Of a DNA stretch of 64,000 bases, positions 47,063 to 56,888 are shown one piece after another; within the stretch, counting starts at the first letter, position 1, and each line of letters begins with the position of its first letter. Location of the stretch: assembly GCA_031002005.1 (NCBI GenBank), contig CM061914.1:190854685-190918684 (forward strand), in the 5' to 3' direction. A program made the position numbers and the translations under genes. Origin of the DNA: Vandiemenella viatica. Taxonomy: Eukaryota > Arthropoda > Insecta > Orthoptera > Morabidae. Under the pieces are notes generated by a model. It did no database searches. It was not told where the DNA came from and saw only the letters and a list, made by a program, of their open reading frames with translations.

Positions 47063-47316
47063 CTGCTGGTGATGTTGCTGCAGCGCGGTGTCCGCAGCTC
47101 CGAGCGCCCTCCGGTAGAGGTCTCTGGCGGTGGCGACGTCCCCCCTGGCGGCGCTGAGCCTGGCGAGGGAGGCGGCGGCCTCCACAGTGGAGGCGGCGTG
47201 GGAGGCGGGGTCCTTGAGGCCGGCGGCGCTCAGCTGGGAGCAGCGGGCGTACAGCTGCTCCGCCTCCAGGCGCCGCCCCAGCCGCTCCAGCAGCCGCGCC
47301 AGACCCACGTAGGCAG
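47063..47316 (-). CDS. Tmtc2: Tmtc2-like TPR exon (downstream)
   Basis: Tmtc proteins are ER membrane proteins with a C-terminal TPR array, implicated in cadherin O-mannosylation. This 254-bp exon follows acceptor 'TTGCCTGTGTGCAG' and ends 'CACCAGCAG' before donor GTCCGT. Starting with two bases of a split codon it encodes 'AYVGLARLLERLGRRLEAEQ' (TPR), then the unusual linker 'LKDPASHAASTVEAAASLA' and another TPR ('ARGDVATARDLYRRALGAA'). The LKDP-x-H linker between TPRs is the feature that points to TMTC2 rather than generic TPR proteins. It ends in phase 0. Third positions are very GC-rich, unlike the surrounding intron. Homology is judged by eye; another TMTC-family member is the main alternative. 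Confidence 0.75.
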
Positions 47317-47944
47317 CTGCACACAGGCAACAGGTGGCAGCAGCGGCGACGGCATTGTCGCGTAGCTAGGCAGGTGTATAAGCAGCTGTACTTAAGCAAC
47401 AAGTGGCATCGCGCGCATTGTTGCATCGTACCAGTCGCGCTAGGCGGGCGCAAGCAGATGTACTGAAGCAACAGTAGTAATAGAAAACTCTTTAGCATCG
47501 CGTGCGTTGATGAGTTTTCTCAGCTGCAATAGCTAGACCTAAAGCAGCTGAACACAAGGAACAGGTGGTAAAGCAGCGCGTGCATTGTTGCATTTTCGCA
47601 GCAGCGCTAGGTGGACGTAAGCAGTTGTACTGAAGCAACAAGTGGGACTCAGAACAAGTGGTAAAGCAGCGCGTGCATTGTTGCATTTTCGCAGCAGCGC
47701 TAGGTGGACGTAAGCAGTTGTACTGAAGCAACAAGTGGTACTCAGAACAAGTGGTAACAGCGGCGCGTGCATTGTTTCATTTTCCCTGCTGCATTTTCAA
47801 GGAGGTGTATGGAAGCAACAGGTGACACTCTTACCATGCGGTAACAGAAGCTTGTTCACTTTTGTATTGTCCCAGTCACCCTAGCTGGGCGTAGACAGGT
47901 GTTTTGTAACTACAGATAGCACTGAGTAAGAATGTTAATAGATT

Positions 47945-48760
47945 TTTTTTTGCTGTCATCAGTCTTTCGATTGGTTTGATGCAATCCTCCATCACCTCCT
48001 ATCAAGTGCCAACCTCTTCATCTGTACATATGCCTTACAATATGCGTCCTCAGTTATCTGCTTAATATTTTCTAATCTCTGTCTTCCTCTACAGTTTTTA
48101 CCGTAGAGTGTTCAATCCATCAGCAGATTAACCAATCCAGCATGTCTCAAAATATGACCTACCAGCCTGTCTCTTCTTTCTGAAAGCTTCTTCCACAAAC
48201 TTCTTTCCTCACTTATCATTTCAGAAACTCGTTCATTTCTTACTTTGTCTGTCCACTTAATTTTCAGCATTCTTCTCCAGCACCACATTTCAAATGCTTC
48301 AATTTTCTTTATTTCCGGTATTCCTAAAGTCCATGTTTCGCTACCATAGAGTGCTGTGCTCCACACATAGAGTTTTAAAATGTTCTTTCTAATTCCTAGA
48401 TCAATATTTGAAACTAAAAGATTTCTCTTTTTCATGAAGGCTCTTTTTGCTAGTGCTCTTCTGCTTTTAACATCATTCCTGCTACGGCCGTCGGTTGTAA
48501 TTTTTCTTTCCAAATAACAGAATTCACTTACTTTTCCTATTACATCCGATCCTATTTTTATATTTAATCTACTGTGATTGGTATTATTTCTGCTACAGTT
48601 CGTAACTTTTGTCTTGCTTTGATTTATATTCATTCCAAAATGTTCCTTCAGTATTTTGTTGATGCCACTCAGTAACGTTTCAGTATCCTCAGCCCTTGTC
48701 TAACAAGACAATGTCATCAGAAAATCGGAGCATACTGATTTTTCCTCCCTGAACACTTAT
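47945..48760 (-). pseudogene. LINE-C fragment inserted in the repeat array
   Basis: The 173-codon frame 48633-48112 reads 'NINQSKTKVTNCSRNNTNHS', 'SEFCYLERKITTDGRSRND', 'GSETWTLGIPEIKKIEAFEM' and 'RLVGHILRHAGLVNLLMD'. 3' end with the 'CCAATCGAAAGACTGATGAC' tail at 47955-47975. 5'-truncated, otherwise well preserved. Confidence 0.9.
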
Positions 48761-48960
48761 GCCACATCAAAATTTTTCTTTTAGCATCGCTTAAACTTTT
48801 ACATTTTCTCAGGCGCGCTAGGTAGACGTAAGCAGCTAAATATAACCAACAGGTAGCATTCAAATTGACAGTTAGCAGAATTGCGCGGCCTATCCATTGT
48901 TGAATTTCCCCAGTTATGCAAGGCAGACGTAAGCAGCTGAACACAAGCAACAGGTGGCAT

Positions 48961-49565
48961 TATGAGCTTTAGTTATTAGAATGGTTAAATTAGCTGACTT
49001 CAACATCTAGGTCGACCGACGGAAAATCAGACCATGCATTAACATTTTCACCCTGCAGGAAATTGCAGCGTGTTATGGATGAGAGGCCCCTTTCACATCG
49101 AACACATGCAAGCAACTTATCCTTTAACTTTCAAGTCACAATGTTAATTAATGACATCAGCAAAAAAAAAAAAGTGATAAGAACTATTGTTACAAAGTAA
49201 TTATAATTGCTGTTACAAAAACGCTTGTTTTATTCTACAACTGCATAATCAGAAAACGTAATCATTTAAATTTTTCGTAGTATCGCTACTTGAATTGATT
49301 TCAGAGGTACATTACAATCTTATTTACTATCTTTATAATGTGAAGCATCAGACAACACATTCCTGCACGATTCTCTGCTGGTTATAGTCGCGAGGGGGGA
49401 GATCTTAACACTACTGATCCACACTAACTTGTTCCATTACCCAAAGACTGCATACACTACAGACTGTGCAATCATGCTACACAATATATCAAAATATATA
49501 CCTCAGTACAATCATTCTTAAGCATAGATAGTTAATTAAGGAAAATAATAATGATTAGTGGGATG
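48961..49565. other. Intronic DNA, nothing recognised
   Basis: AT-rich; an A run at 49159-49171. Confidence 0.45.
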
Positions 49566-49829
49566 CAATATTGACACAGCGTATATTGTTACATTTTAGC
49601 AGTTGCGATAAGGGGGCGAAAGCAGCTGAAGAGACACAACAGGTGGCACTTGGACCCGCTGATAACAGCATTCTTTAGCGCGTGCATTGTTACTCTTCCC
49701 AGCCACGCTAAGCGGACGTAAGCTGCTGGAAACAAGCAACAGGTGGTCTCAGACCGGGTGGTTTACAGTAGGTACGGCTCTGGCTGCTTACACCTGTACA
49801 CTGTGTGCAGGACATGCTGTTTTGCTGAG

Positions 49830-50755
49830 AACTGAAGTATCTGGGTGTAATACTGCAAAGCAACATGAAATGGGACTTGTACATGACTTCCGTCGTAGGC
49901 AAAGCTAATTCTAAATTACGATTCATAGGTCGTATTCTGAGGAATTATAATGCTCATACAAAGGAAATAGCGAACAAAACTCCAGTGCGTCCACATCTGG
50001 ATTTCTATTGTGGAGTTTGGGATCCGTATCCCAAGGGATTGATTTACACCAGGGGTGTCCAACTCAAATGATCTTGCGGGTCACTTTGGAAATGCATCAT
50101 AACTCCGCGGGCCGCATATAAAATTATGTATCCCCATATTAGATTTAGACCAACTATAGGCTTTTTTTGGAGTGAAAATTTGAAACATAATGAGTTATTA
50201 TCATTGTGTTTACTATTATTATCACATGTAAACATAGATAATGTAATAATAATGATACTAAACACACATTGTAAAGAAAAATATAGCACTAAAAATGAAA
50301 TATGAAAAATATTTTGTAAATGTGTGATGAATCTCGCGGGCCAGAAACATGTTCACGGCGGGCCGCGAGTTGGCCAACCCTGATTTACACAATAGGTAAA
50401 GTACAGAGGAGAGCCGCTCGATTCGTGACTGGTTGCTACAGCCCTTACGAAAGCGTCACAGAAGTAATACATAGGTTGGCACACAGACAACGTCGTTTTC
50501 GTTTGAATTTATTCGAGGTTATGCGAAATTCTTTGACTTACGAATGCAATGAAATCCTTCTTCCGCCAACCTATTTAGTTCGCAATGACCGGAGGGATAA
50601 GACTCGAGAAATAAGATGCCGTGCTGATGCTTTTATGTATTCTTTCTTTCCTCCTGCTATTCGGGATTGGAATACAAAGAATTAGGATTGGCGCTAACCA
50701 CCCTCTGCCATCCACAATGTTTGTGAATTGCAGAGTATGGATGTAGATGTAGAAT
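49830..50755 (+). pseudogene. LINE-E 3' fragment, split by a MITE
   Basis: 49835-50049 and 50383-50745 are the two halves of one copy. Segments read 'SNMKWDLYMTSVVGKANSKL', 'RPHLDFYCGVWDPYPK' and, after the MITE, 'KVQRRAARFVTGCYSPYESV' and 'PPAIRDWN'. The tail is 'GAGTATGGATGTAGATGTAG'. No RT palm. Confidence 0.9.
50050..50382 (+). mobile_element. hAT-type MITE with 8-bp target duplication
   Basis: 333 bp from 'CAGGGGTGTCCAACTC' to 'GTTGGCCAACCCTG', inserted in LINE-E. Target duplication ATTTACAC at 50042-50049 and 50383-50390, as expected for hAT elements. Non-coding. Confidence 0.95.
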
Positions 50756-50871
50756 CGTTTTCCAAATTGAGTAAAGAGGAGAGTTATACGACACGAAAAA
50801 TTGGTGTTTTTAAGAGAAAAGTGGGTACGTTGATATTGCACTAGGACCCAACCTGATTTCGGATTCCCATA

Positions 50872-51000
50872 GTTTCCTAAAATCACTCCAGCCGAATGCC
50901 GGGATGGTTCTTACAGAACGGCCACGGCCGGATTCCTTCCAGTTCCTTCCAGTTCCTTCCACCACAATCATCTCCTCTACGCCGGCTAAAAGTAAAGCTC
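50872..51000 (+). mobile_element. S1 SINE 3' fragment
   Basis: 'AATCACTCCAGCCGAATGCC' and 'GGCCACGGCCGGATTCCTTC', followed by a triplicated 'CAGTTCCTTC'. Head and tail missing. Confidence 0.7.
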
Positions 51001-51280
51001 CAAGCAGAAAAAGGAACAATAAAACACTTTATAATGACACTGTCTAATCCTCAACTGGCTGGTTGTTATATGGAATTGCTACACTTTGTACAAAACCACT
51101 GACATCGATGGAGAATCTGACAGTATCGTGTTCTTCAGCATTTCCGAAAATTTCTCCCACAGTCGAGTCCCGAACCACCTGATAACCCGTCGAACACCAG
51201 ACATAACGCAATATATGCTGCCATCACGTATCACACTGTGAAATGAACTCATCACAGTCCAGCCGAGTAGTGTCGTAAAA

Positions 51281-51326
51281 TGACAACGTTTCGACAAACG
51301 GCTCGTTTGTCTTCATCGGGTCTATT
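51281..51326 (-). ncRNA. Hammerhead-ribozyme-like core 10
   Basis: Minus strand CCGATGA (51319-51313, one mismatch to CUGANGA), a perfect 7-bp stem ACAAACG-AGC-CGTTTGT, GAAAC (51292-51288), GTT and GTC. GTC pairs with the GAC before the core. Confidence 0.6.
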
Positions 51327-51361
51327 ACTTCAGACATTATCAGTCTACCAGAAGGCACAAA

Positions 51362-51408
51362 CTAGACCTGATGAAGAAAACCGTGCCATTTGTCGAAACG
51401 TTGTCATT
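51362..51408 (+). ncRNA. Hammerhead-ribozyme-like core 11
   Basis: CTGATGA (51368-51374), a partly mismatched stem II, GAAAC (51395-51399), GTT and GTC; GAC before CTGATGA pairs with GTC. It mirrors core 10. Confidence 0.6.
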
Positions 51409-51464
51409 TTACGACACTATCCGGCTGAACTCCTGTGAAGAGTTCATTTCATCAATACGCCGGG

Positions 51465-51701
51465 ACCGAGCGTGGTGGTGTAACGGTTAGCGTTCTGACC
51501 TCGCATTCGGGAGAACGGCGGTTCGATTCCCCGTCCGGGCATCCCGATTTGGGTTTTCCATGGTTTCCCAAATCACTCCAGGCAAATGCCGGAATGCTTC
51601 CTTCAAAAGGCCATGGCCGAATTCCTTCCCATTCTTTGCTCCCCATCCTTTCCCGTCTCTAAAGACCTCGCTGTTAAGAGACGTTAAGCAGTAAAAAAAA
51701 A
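51465..51701 (+). mobile_element. S1a SINE, full length
   Basis: Starts 'ACCGAGCGTGGTGGTGTAAC', B box 'GGTTCGATTCCCCG', tail hairpin 'GTCTCTAAAGACCTCG..AAGAGAC', A tail. A clear target duplication was not found. Confidence 0.95.
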
Positions 51702-52106
51702 GAAGATATTCCGGGAATGTCTGTATTCACATGTTATCACACTGTGTGTTACAATATCTCTGTCCTACGCTGCGATCCTTTATTACCATGACGTGATGGG
51801 AGGGAGATATATTACGTTGTCGGTGACGCTTTTAATCTGGTATTAGCCGCACGTCGATCAGAAACATCAGCCAAGCTTAGCGGTTAAGCCTGCAGATGTA
51901 AATCTGCATATTTACACAAGTCACAACCAGACAAACTGACAGTTTTTTTTCCCAATTTGGAGCTATCGTTTCAAATGATATAATAATGTTTAATCCACGC
52001 AGAATATTAAACGTGCCAATCGTATCTGTTAAACTTTCATGAAGTAAACCATATTTATTATGACATCATAGCAGGATAATGTGAATGTAGGCATTGTCAT
52101 TTGTTA

Positions 52107-52853
52107 TCTACACTAATATTATAAATGCGAAAGTAACTCTGCCTTTTAGGTTTTTTTCGACTAAACGGCCAAACCGTTATTGATGAAATTAGACAAGGAA
52201 ATATTATGTATCATTAAGAAGGACATAAAATTTTTTTTCGGGAAAAAATAACATATTCTGCCACGAAACTTTGAAAACGGTGACGGAGAAATAGCGTAAG
52301 TAACTGTAATGCTATATCGGTCATGCAGGCCTCGTTTCTATCGCAGTCAGTTTGTGTAGCCTTTTCGACGACTATTAGTAAATCCCAGCGACGTATTATT
52401 ATTATCTACCTATATTGAGGGTAGTTGGGGTACACTTAGAACGTACGTGTTATTCCTGTGCGCGGCTATATGCAGCTAGCACACTGGTTTCAAAATCCCT
52501 GAAGGCAATATATCTTAGCAAAGCATAACAAAACCAAAAACATTGTGTGAAAAAAGACAGTCAGGTGACGTGTCCCCAGAAAGTGGCAGAATTTTAAACA
52601 ACAAACAAAAATCTGGCTGAGGAACTATGGTAGGAATAATCCCACAGCTAACCTCCCCCCTACCTTCTATTTTTAAACATTTTGGAAATTGGTTCTCTTA
52701 ATGAGACAGGTGAAATGTTAGAATGGTACGGTAATGGATTCTCTGTCATATTACCCTAGGGTGCTTTATCGGACACCTTTTATGTAATTTCTGTATCCAA
52801 TTCTGGCAATCAAATTCTCACACCACGCGTACGAAGTCGCGGGTAACTGCTTA
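52107..52853 (+). mobile_element. Non-autonomous Helitron-like element
   Basis: 5' end 'TCTACACTAATATTATAAAT' is the usual insect Helitron start. 3' end 'CCACGCGTACGAAGTCGCGG' forms the short terminal hairpin and is followed by 'GTAACTGCTTAT'. No Rep/helicase coding inside. The 3' terminal tetranucleotide is not the canonical CTRR, so the copy is decayed. Confidence 0.7.
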
Positions 52854-53030
52854 TGAGGGAATATGGTTACCCTGTGGTCCCAGCAAGCCTCCTATAATGT
52901 AATTCAAAAAAAATTAAAATTCAGTTCAATTCAACTTTTGTGTGTGTGTGTGTGGGTGCATGTGTGTGTGTGTGTGTAGCGAATGCTTTCGACAGAAACA
53001 CTTCAAAATTATTATAATTATTATTTTTAC

Positions 53031-53240
53031 TGATAGCATTACGCCTCATAGAATTCGAGACAGGATTGGACGTTGGCGAAGGAACTAGAAGGAATTCGGC
53101 CATGGCCTTTTGAAGGAATCGTCACGGCATTCGTTCGGATTGATTTCGGAAAACCAAATCTGTATGGAAGGACAGGGATTCTAACCCGCGTCCTCCCAAG
53201 TGCGAGGCCAGAGCGTTACCGCTCACCCACCTCGCTCGGT
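53031..53240 (-). mobile_element. S1b SINE
   Basis: Decayed tail 'ATTACGCCTCATAGAATTCG', body 'GGAATTCGGCCATGGCC', head at 53240 ('ACCGAGCGAGGTGGGTGAGC' on the minus strand). Confidence 0.85.
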
Positions 53241-53360
53241 AGACAATTATCACATCTATAAATTATTGTCTATCGTTACAAAATAATGAAAACCGTATCA
53301 GTAAAAGTGGTGAAAAGGTGTGGATATTACGCCTACAGTTGATACCTGTGTACATTATTA

Positions 53361-53643
53361 GGGGCGTCCATGAATTACGTGAGGGTGAAATAGGGGGACA
53401 GAGGTTCGGTTAAATCTCACCAAGGATGTGAGGGGGCGGTTCGCGGAAATCTCACCGTCAAAAAAAGGTCTAAAAAATCCTACGTGTTCTTTCAGCAGGG
53501 GGTGGGGGGAGGGGTTGGTCCACTCAACATCTCACGTCTTCATAGCGAGGGGGGTCCGACTAGATATCACTAAATCTCATCACGGGGAGGGGAGGGATGC
53601 CCGATTTCCGGAAAAAACCCCTCACGTACTTAATGGACGCCCG
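53361..53643 (+). mobile_element. G-rich MITE ('GGGGCGTCCATGAATTACGT' family)
   Basis: Inverted ends 'GGGGCGTCCATGAATTACGT' and 'ACGTACTTAATGGACGCCC', flanked by TTA. G-rich arms with repeated 'AAATCTCACC'. A second copy lies at 57896. Non-coding; autonomous parent unknown to me. Confidence 0.8.
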
Positions 53644-53709
53644 GTTAGGGCACCTTGGCTGGATGGATGACCCCTGAGGCCACGGCTAGAAGACGTCGTG
53701 CTCGCCTAC

Positions 53710-53795
53710 CTGCTAGTGAGGGTCGGTACTGGATGGCCATCTGGTAGCTGCGCACCGCCTCCTCCAGCTGTCCTCGGGTCTGCAGGAGGTTCCCT
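53710..53795 (-). CDS. Tmtc2: Tmtc2-like TPR exon (upstream)
   Basis: This 86-bp exon lies between acceptor 'TTTTGTGTTCCAG' and donor 'CTAGCAG' before GTAGGC. It begins with one base of a split codon and ends with one base, which joins the first two bases of the 47316 exon. Encoded residues are 'GNLLQTRGQLEEAVRSYQMA' then 'IQYRPSLA', a standard TPR (L, G, Y, A, P spacing), which runs directly into 'AAYVGLARLLE' of the next exon. In TMTC2 this repeat also precedes the LKDP linker repeat. The upstream exons are not recognised in the window. The acceptor abuts a 54-bp minisatellite. Confidence 0.75.
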
Positions 53796-53796
53796 C

Positions 53797-54770
53797 TGGA
53801 ACACAAAACCACAGGCATAGAGCGGGAACTGTCATCAACACAAGTCTAGTATATATACAAAACCACGGGCATAGAGCGGAGGCTGTCACCAACACAAGCA
53901 CAGTAGATACACAAAACCACAGGTGTAGAGTGGAGGCTGTCACCAACACAAGCACAGTAGATACACAAAACCACAGGCATAGAGGGGAGGCTGTCACCAA
54001 CACAAGCACAGTAGATACACAAAACCACAGGTGTAGATCGGAGGCTGTCACCAACACAAGCACAGTACATATACAAAACCACAGGCATAGAGCGGAGGCT
54101 GTCACCAACACAAAAATAGTAGATATACAAAACCACAGGCTTAGAGCGGAGTCTCTCACCAATACAAGCACAGTAGATACACAAAACCACAGAAGTAGAG
54201 CGGAGACTGTCACCAACACAAACATAGTAGGTATACAAAACCACAGGCTTAGAGCGGAGGCTGTCACCAATAAAAGCACAGTAGATATACAAAAGCACCG
54301 GCATAGAGCGGAGGCTGTCACCAACACAAACATAGTAGGTATGCAAAACCACAGGCTTAGAGCGGAGGCTATCACAAATACAAGCACAGTAAATATACAA
54401 AACCACAGACGTAGAGCGGAGGCTGTCACCAACACAAGCACAGTAGATATACAAAACCACAGGCATAGAGTGGAGGCTGTCACCAACACAAACATAGTAG
54501 GTATACAAAACCACAGACGTATAGCGGAGGCTGTCACCAGCACAAGCACAGTAGATACACAAAACCACAGACGTAGAGCGGAGGCTGTCACCAACACAAG
54601 CACAGTAAATATACGAAACCACAGGCAAGGGTGGAGGTTGTCACCAACACAAACATAGTAGGTATACAAAACCACAGACGTAGAGCGGAGGCTGTCACCA
54701 ACACAAGCACAGTAGATACACAAAACCACAGACGTAGAGCGGAGGCTGTCACCAACACAAGTACAGTACG
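53797..54770. repeat. 54-bp minisatellite, about 18 units
   Basis: Units such as 'CACAGGCATAGAGCGGAGGC' + 'TGTCACCAACACAAGCACAG' + 'TAGATACACAAAAC' repeat about every 54 bp. Because 54 is a multiple of 3, several frames stay open over 240-410 codons on both strands; these are not regarded as genes. On the gene strand each unit contains 'TGCTTGTGTTGGTGACAG', acceptor-like. The last partial unit supplies the pyrimidine tract of the Tmtc2 acceptor. Confidence 0.95.
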
Positions 54771-54981
54771 TGCGCGCGAAGCGGCTTAGTACAGTTGTTG
54801 TGTTATAAACGGACCAGGAAGTTACAGTTTTTCCAGTCAAGGGTACAGTAAATAACCAGTATTTAGTCAAAAGCGAAACATAAGATACTTGTTGAACTGA
54901 AATCATCGACGCTTGACATCCACCTAATCTGTTAACCACCGGAATCATCTCTAAACTTTATCAGAGCGACTAGCGCCGACG
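54771..54981 (+). mobile_element. LINE-A 5' leader
   Basis: Sequence between the end of the minisatellite and ORF1, beginning near 'GTGCGCGCGAAGCGGCTTAG'. Assigned to the LINE because ORF1 follows directly. Confidence 0.45.
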
Positions 54982-55888
54982 ATGTTTGGAGGATTATATG
55001 GTGAAGGAGGTACTCACAACATAGAGGATACCTCAACTAGAGAGACAAATCTCATTCAGCCTTCAAAAAGTATGGTAATATCAACAGCACTGAATACGAT
55101 TACCAGCCAACCAACAGAAGAAACCAACCCAGCCAACACCACACCTAACCTACCTGAACCGGAGACAGACGACCCCATGTGCGGCTACCAACTCTCGAGT
55201 GACAAGTCCACCAAACGCCAGGTACCGGAAGAAGGAGACAGAAGAAGTTTCCACGCGCGCGACAGAGAAAATCGCACGACTGTCGTCAGACGGCATAAGA
55301 TCGCAGAGCCTAGCAGACCTTCAAAGCATGGCACTGCCACTGGCATCAGAACTCACTATTGTCAACAACTCGCAGCGTCACAACAGAGCCCAGCAGCCTC
55401 ATACAGCATGGCACCGCCACAGGCACTGGCACTATCTACCGCCAACAACCCGCAGTGTCTACAGCAGAGCCCAGCAGCCTCACACATCACGACAGCGTCA
55501 CTGGCACCGGCACACACTGCTGTCAACAACCTGCAGATTCCACAGCAGTGCTCAGAGAACAACAGGTATGAACCAAGTGACAGTGGAATGTATGTAGTAA
55601 TAGTTGAAGGAAAAGACAAGAACGTTGGGCGTATCCACCCAATGTCGATAGGAAAACTACTGAGGGAGCAGGGTTTCATGACATCAAACAACCTAGTAAA
55701 CATCTCAAGCTGCGGTCGGAATAGAATCAAGATAGAATCTAGCAATAGAGACTCGGCAAACAATCTTGTAAAATCTGAAGTCTTCATCAGAAATAACTTG
55801 GAGGCGTATATCCCAAAATCTATTATTCAAAAACAGGGTGTGGTGAGAAATGTCGATACTTCACTTAGTGACACCGAAATCCTCTCAA
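54982..55888 (+). CDS. LINE ORF1 (gag-like) protein, 3' end lost in the gap
   Basis: ORF1 proteins of jockey/CR1-type LINEs bind RNA. Start at the ATG of 54982-54984, the first in frame after the leader. The N-terminal ~100 residues are Thr/Pro/Gln-rich. About residues 115-195 contain two and a half copies of an 80-81-bp repeat ('QQSPAAS' at its core). The gag-like part is at about residues 205-300: 'GMYVVIVEGKDKNVGRIHP', 'SIGKLLREQGFM', 'CGRNRIKIESSNRDSANNLV' and 'YIPKSIIQKQGVVRNVD', matching the usual jockey/CR1 ORF1 domain. No zinc knuckles are seen before the gap. ORF2 is not visible. It is open for 302 codons, so perhaps a young copy. Confidence 0.8.
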
Positions 55889-56888
55889 NNNNNNNNNNNN
55901 NNNNNNNNNNNNNNNNNNNNNNNNNNNNNNNNNNNNNNNNNNNNNNNNNNNNNNNNNNNNNNNNNNNNNNNNNNNNNNNNNNNNNNNNNNNNNNNNNNNN
56001 NNNNNNNNNNNNNNNNNNNNNNNNNNNNNNNNNNNNNNNNNNNNNNNNNNNNNNNNNNNNNNNNNNNNNNNNNNNNNNNNNNNNNNNNNNNNNNNNNNNN
56101 NNNNNNNNNNNNNNNNNNNNNNNNNNNNNNNNNNNNNNNNNNNNNNNNNNNNNNNNNNNNNNNNNNNNNNNNNNNNNNNNNNNNNNNNNNNNNNNNNNNN
56201 NNNNNNNNNNNNNNNNNNNNNNNNNNNNNNNNNNNNNNNNNNNNNNNNNNNNNNNNNNNNNNNNNNNNNNNNNNNNNNNNNNNNNNNNNNNNNNNNNNNN
56301 NNNNNNNNNNNNNNNNNNNNNNNNNNNNNNNNNNNNNNNNNNNNNNNNNNNNNNNNNNNNNNNNNNNNNNNNNNNNNNNNNNNNNNNNNNNNNNNNNNNN
56401 NNNNNNNNNNNNNNNNNNNNNNNNNNNNNNNNNNNNNNNNNNNNNNNNNNNNNNNNNNNNNNNNNNNNNNNNNNNNNNNNNNNNNNNNNNNNNNNNNNNN
56501 NNNNNNNNNNNNNNNNNNNNNNNNNNNNNNNNNNNNNNNNNNNNNNNNNNNNNNNNNNNNNNNNNNNNNNNNNNNNNNNNNNNNNNNNNNNNNNNNNNNN
56601 NNNNNNNNNNNNNNNNNNNNNNNNNNNNNNNNNNNNNNNNNNNNNNNNNNNNNNNNNNNNNNNNNNNNNNNNNNNNNNNNNNNNNNNNNNNNNNNNNNNN
56701 NNNNNNNNNNNNNNNNNNNNNNNNNNNNNNNNNNNNNNNNNNNNNNNNNNNNNNNNNNNNNNNNNNNNNNNNNNNNNNNNNNNNNNNNNNNNNNNNNNNN
56801 NNNNNNNNNNNNNNNNNNNNNNNNNNNNNNNNNNNNNNNNNNNNNNNNNNNNNNNNNNNNNNNNNNNNNNNNNNNNNNNNNNNNNNNN
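55889..56888. other. Assembly gap of exactly 1000 N
   Basis: Unknown bases. LINE ORF1 lies left and a LINE-A 3' coding fragment right, so the gap probably replaces the LINE body; true length is unknown. Confidence 0.95.

Larger units (their letters stand above)
47309..49760. repeat. Dispersed/tandem repeats resembling the exon acceptor
   Basis: A motif of the form 'GACGTAAGCAGCTGAACACA' followed by 'AGCAACAGGTGGCA' starts at the exon border (47309-47340, 'ACGTAGGCAGCTGCACACAG') and recurs near 47375, 47450, 47525, 47607, 47700, 48825, 48925, 49615 and 49712. 47610-47750 holds nearly identical 93-bp units. A LINE-C insertion (47945-48760) splits the array. On the gene strand most units keep a pyrimidine tract and CAG, like the real acceptor. 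Confidence 0.8.
51225..51432. repeat. Inverted repeat pair with hammerhead-like cores
   Basis: 51250-51320 and 51365-51440 are inverted ('AACGTTGTCATTTTACGACA' and its complement). The S1a SINE at 51465 lies immediately right. Confidence 0.8.

Noticed and set aside
47039..47365. Plus-strand Gly-rich ORF opposite the Tmtc2-like exon
   Set aside because: Antisense shadow of a GC-rich exon; the minus strand has TPR sequence and splice sites.
47045..53795. Generic TPR protein other than TMTC
   Set aside because: The LKDP-x-H linker between TPRs and repeat order favour TMTC2, though this was judged without a database search.
53797..54770. CRISPR array
   Set aside because: Units are contiguous 54-bp tandem copies with no alternating unique spacers, in animal DNA.
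53713..54948. Long minus and plus ORFs (242-411 codons) over the 54-bp array as a repetitive protein gene
   Set aside because: Several frames on both strands are open simply because the period is a multiple of 3. The 411-codon frame crosses the Tmtc2 exon in a different frame from its TPR reading.
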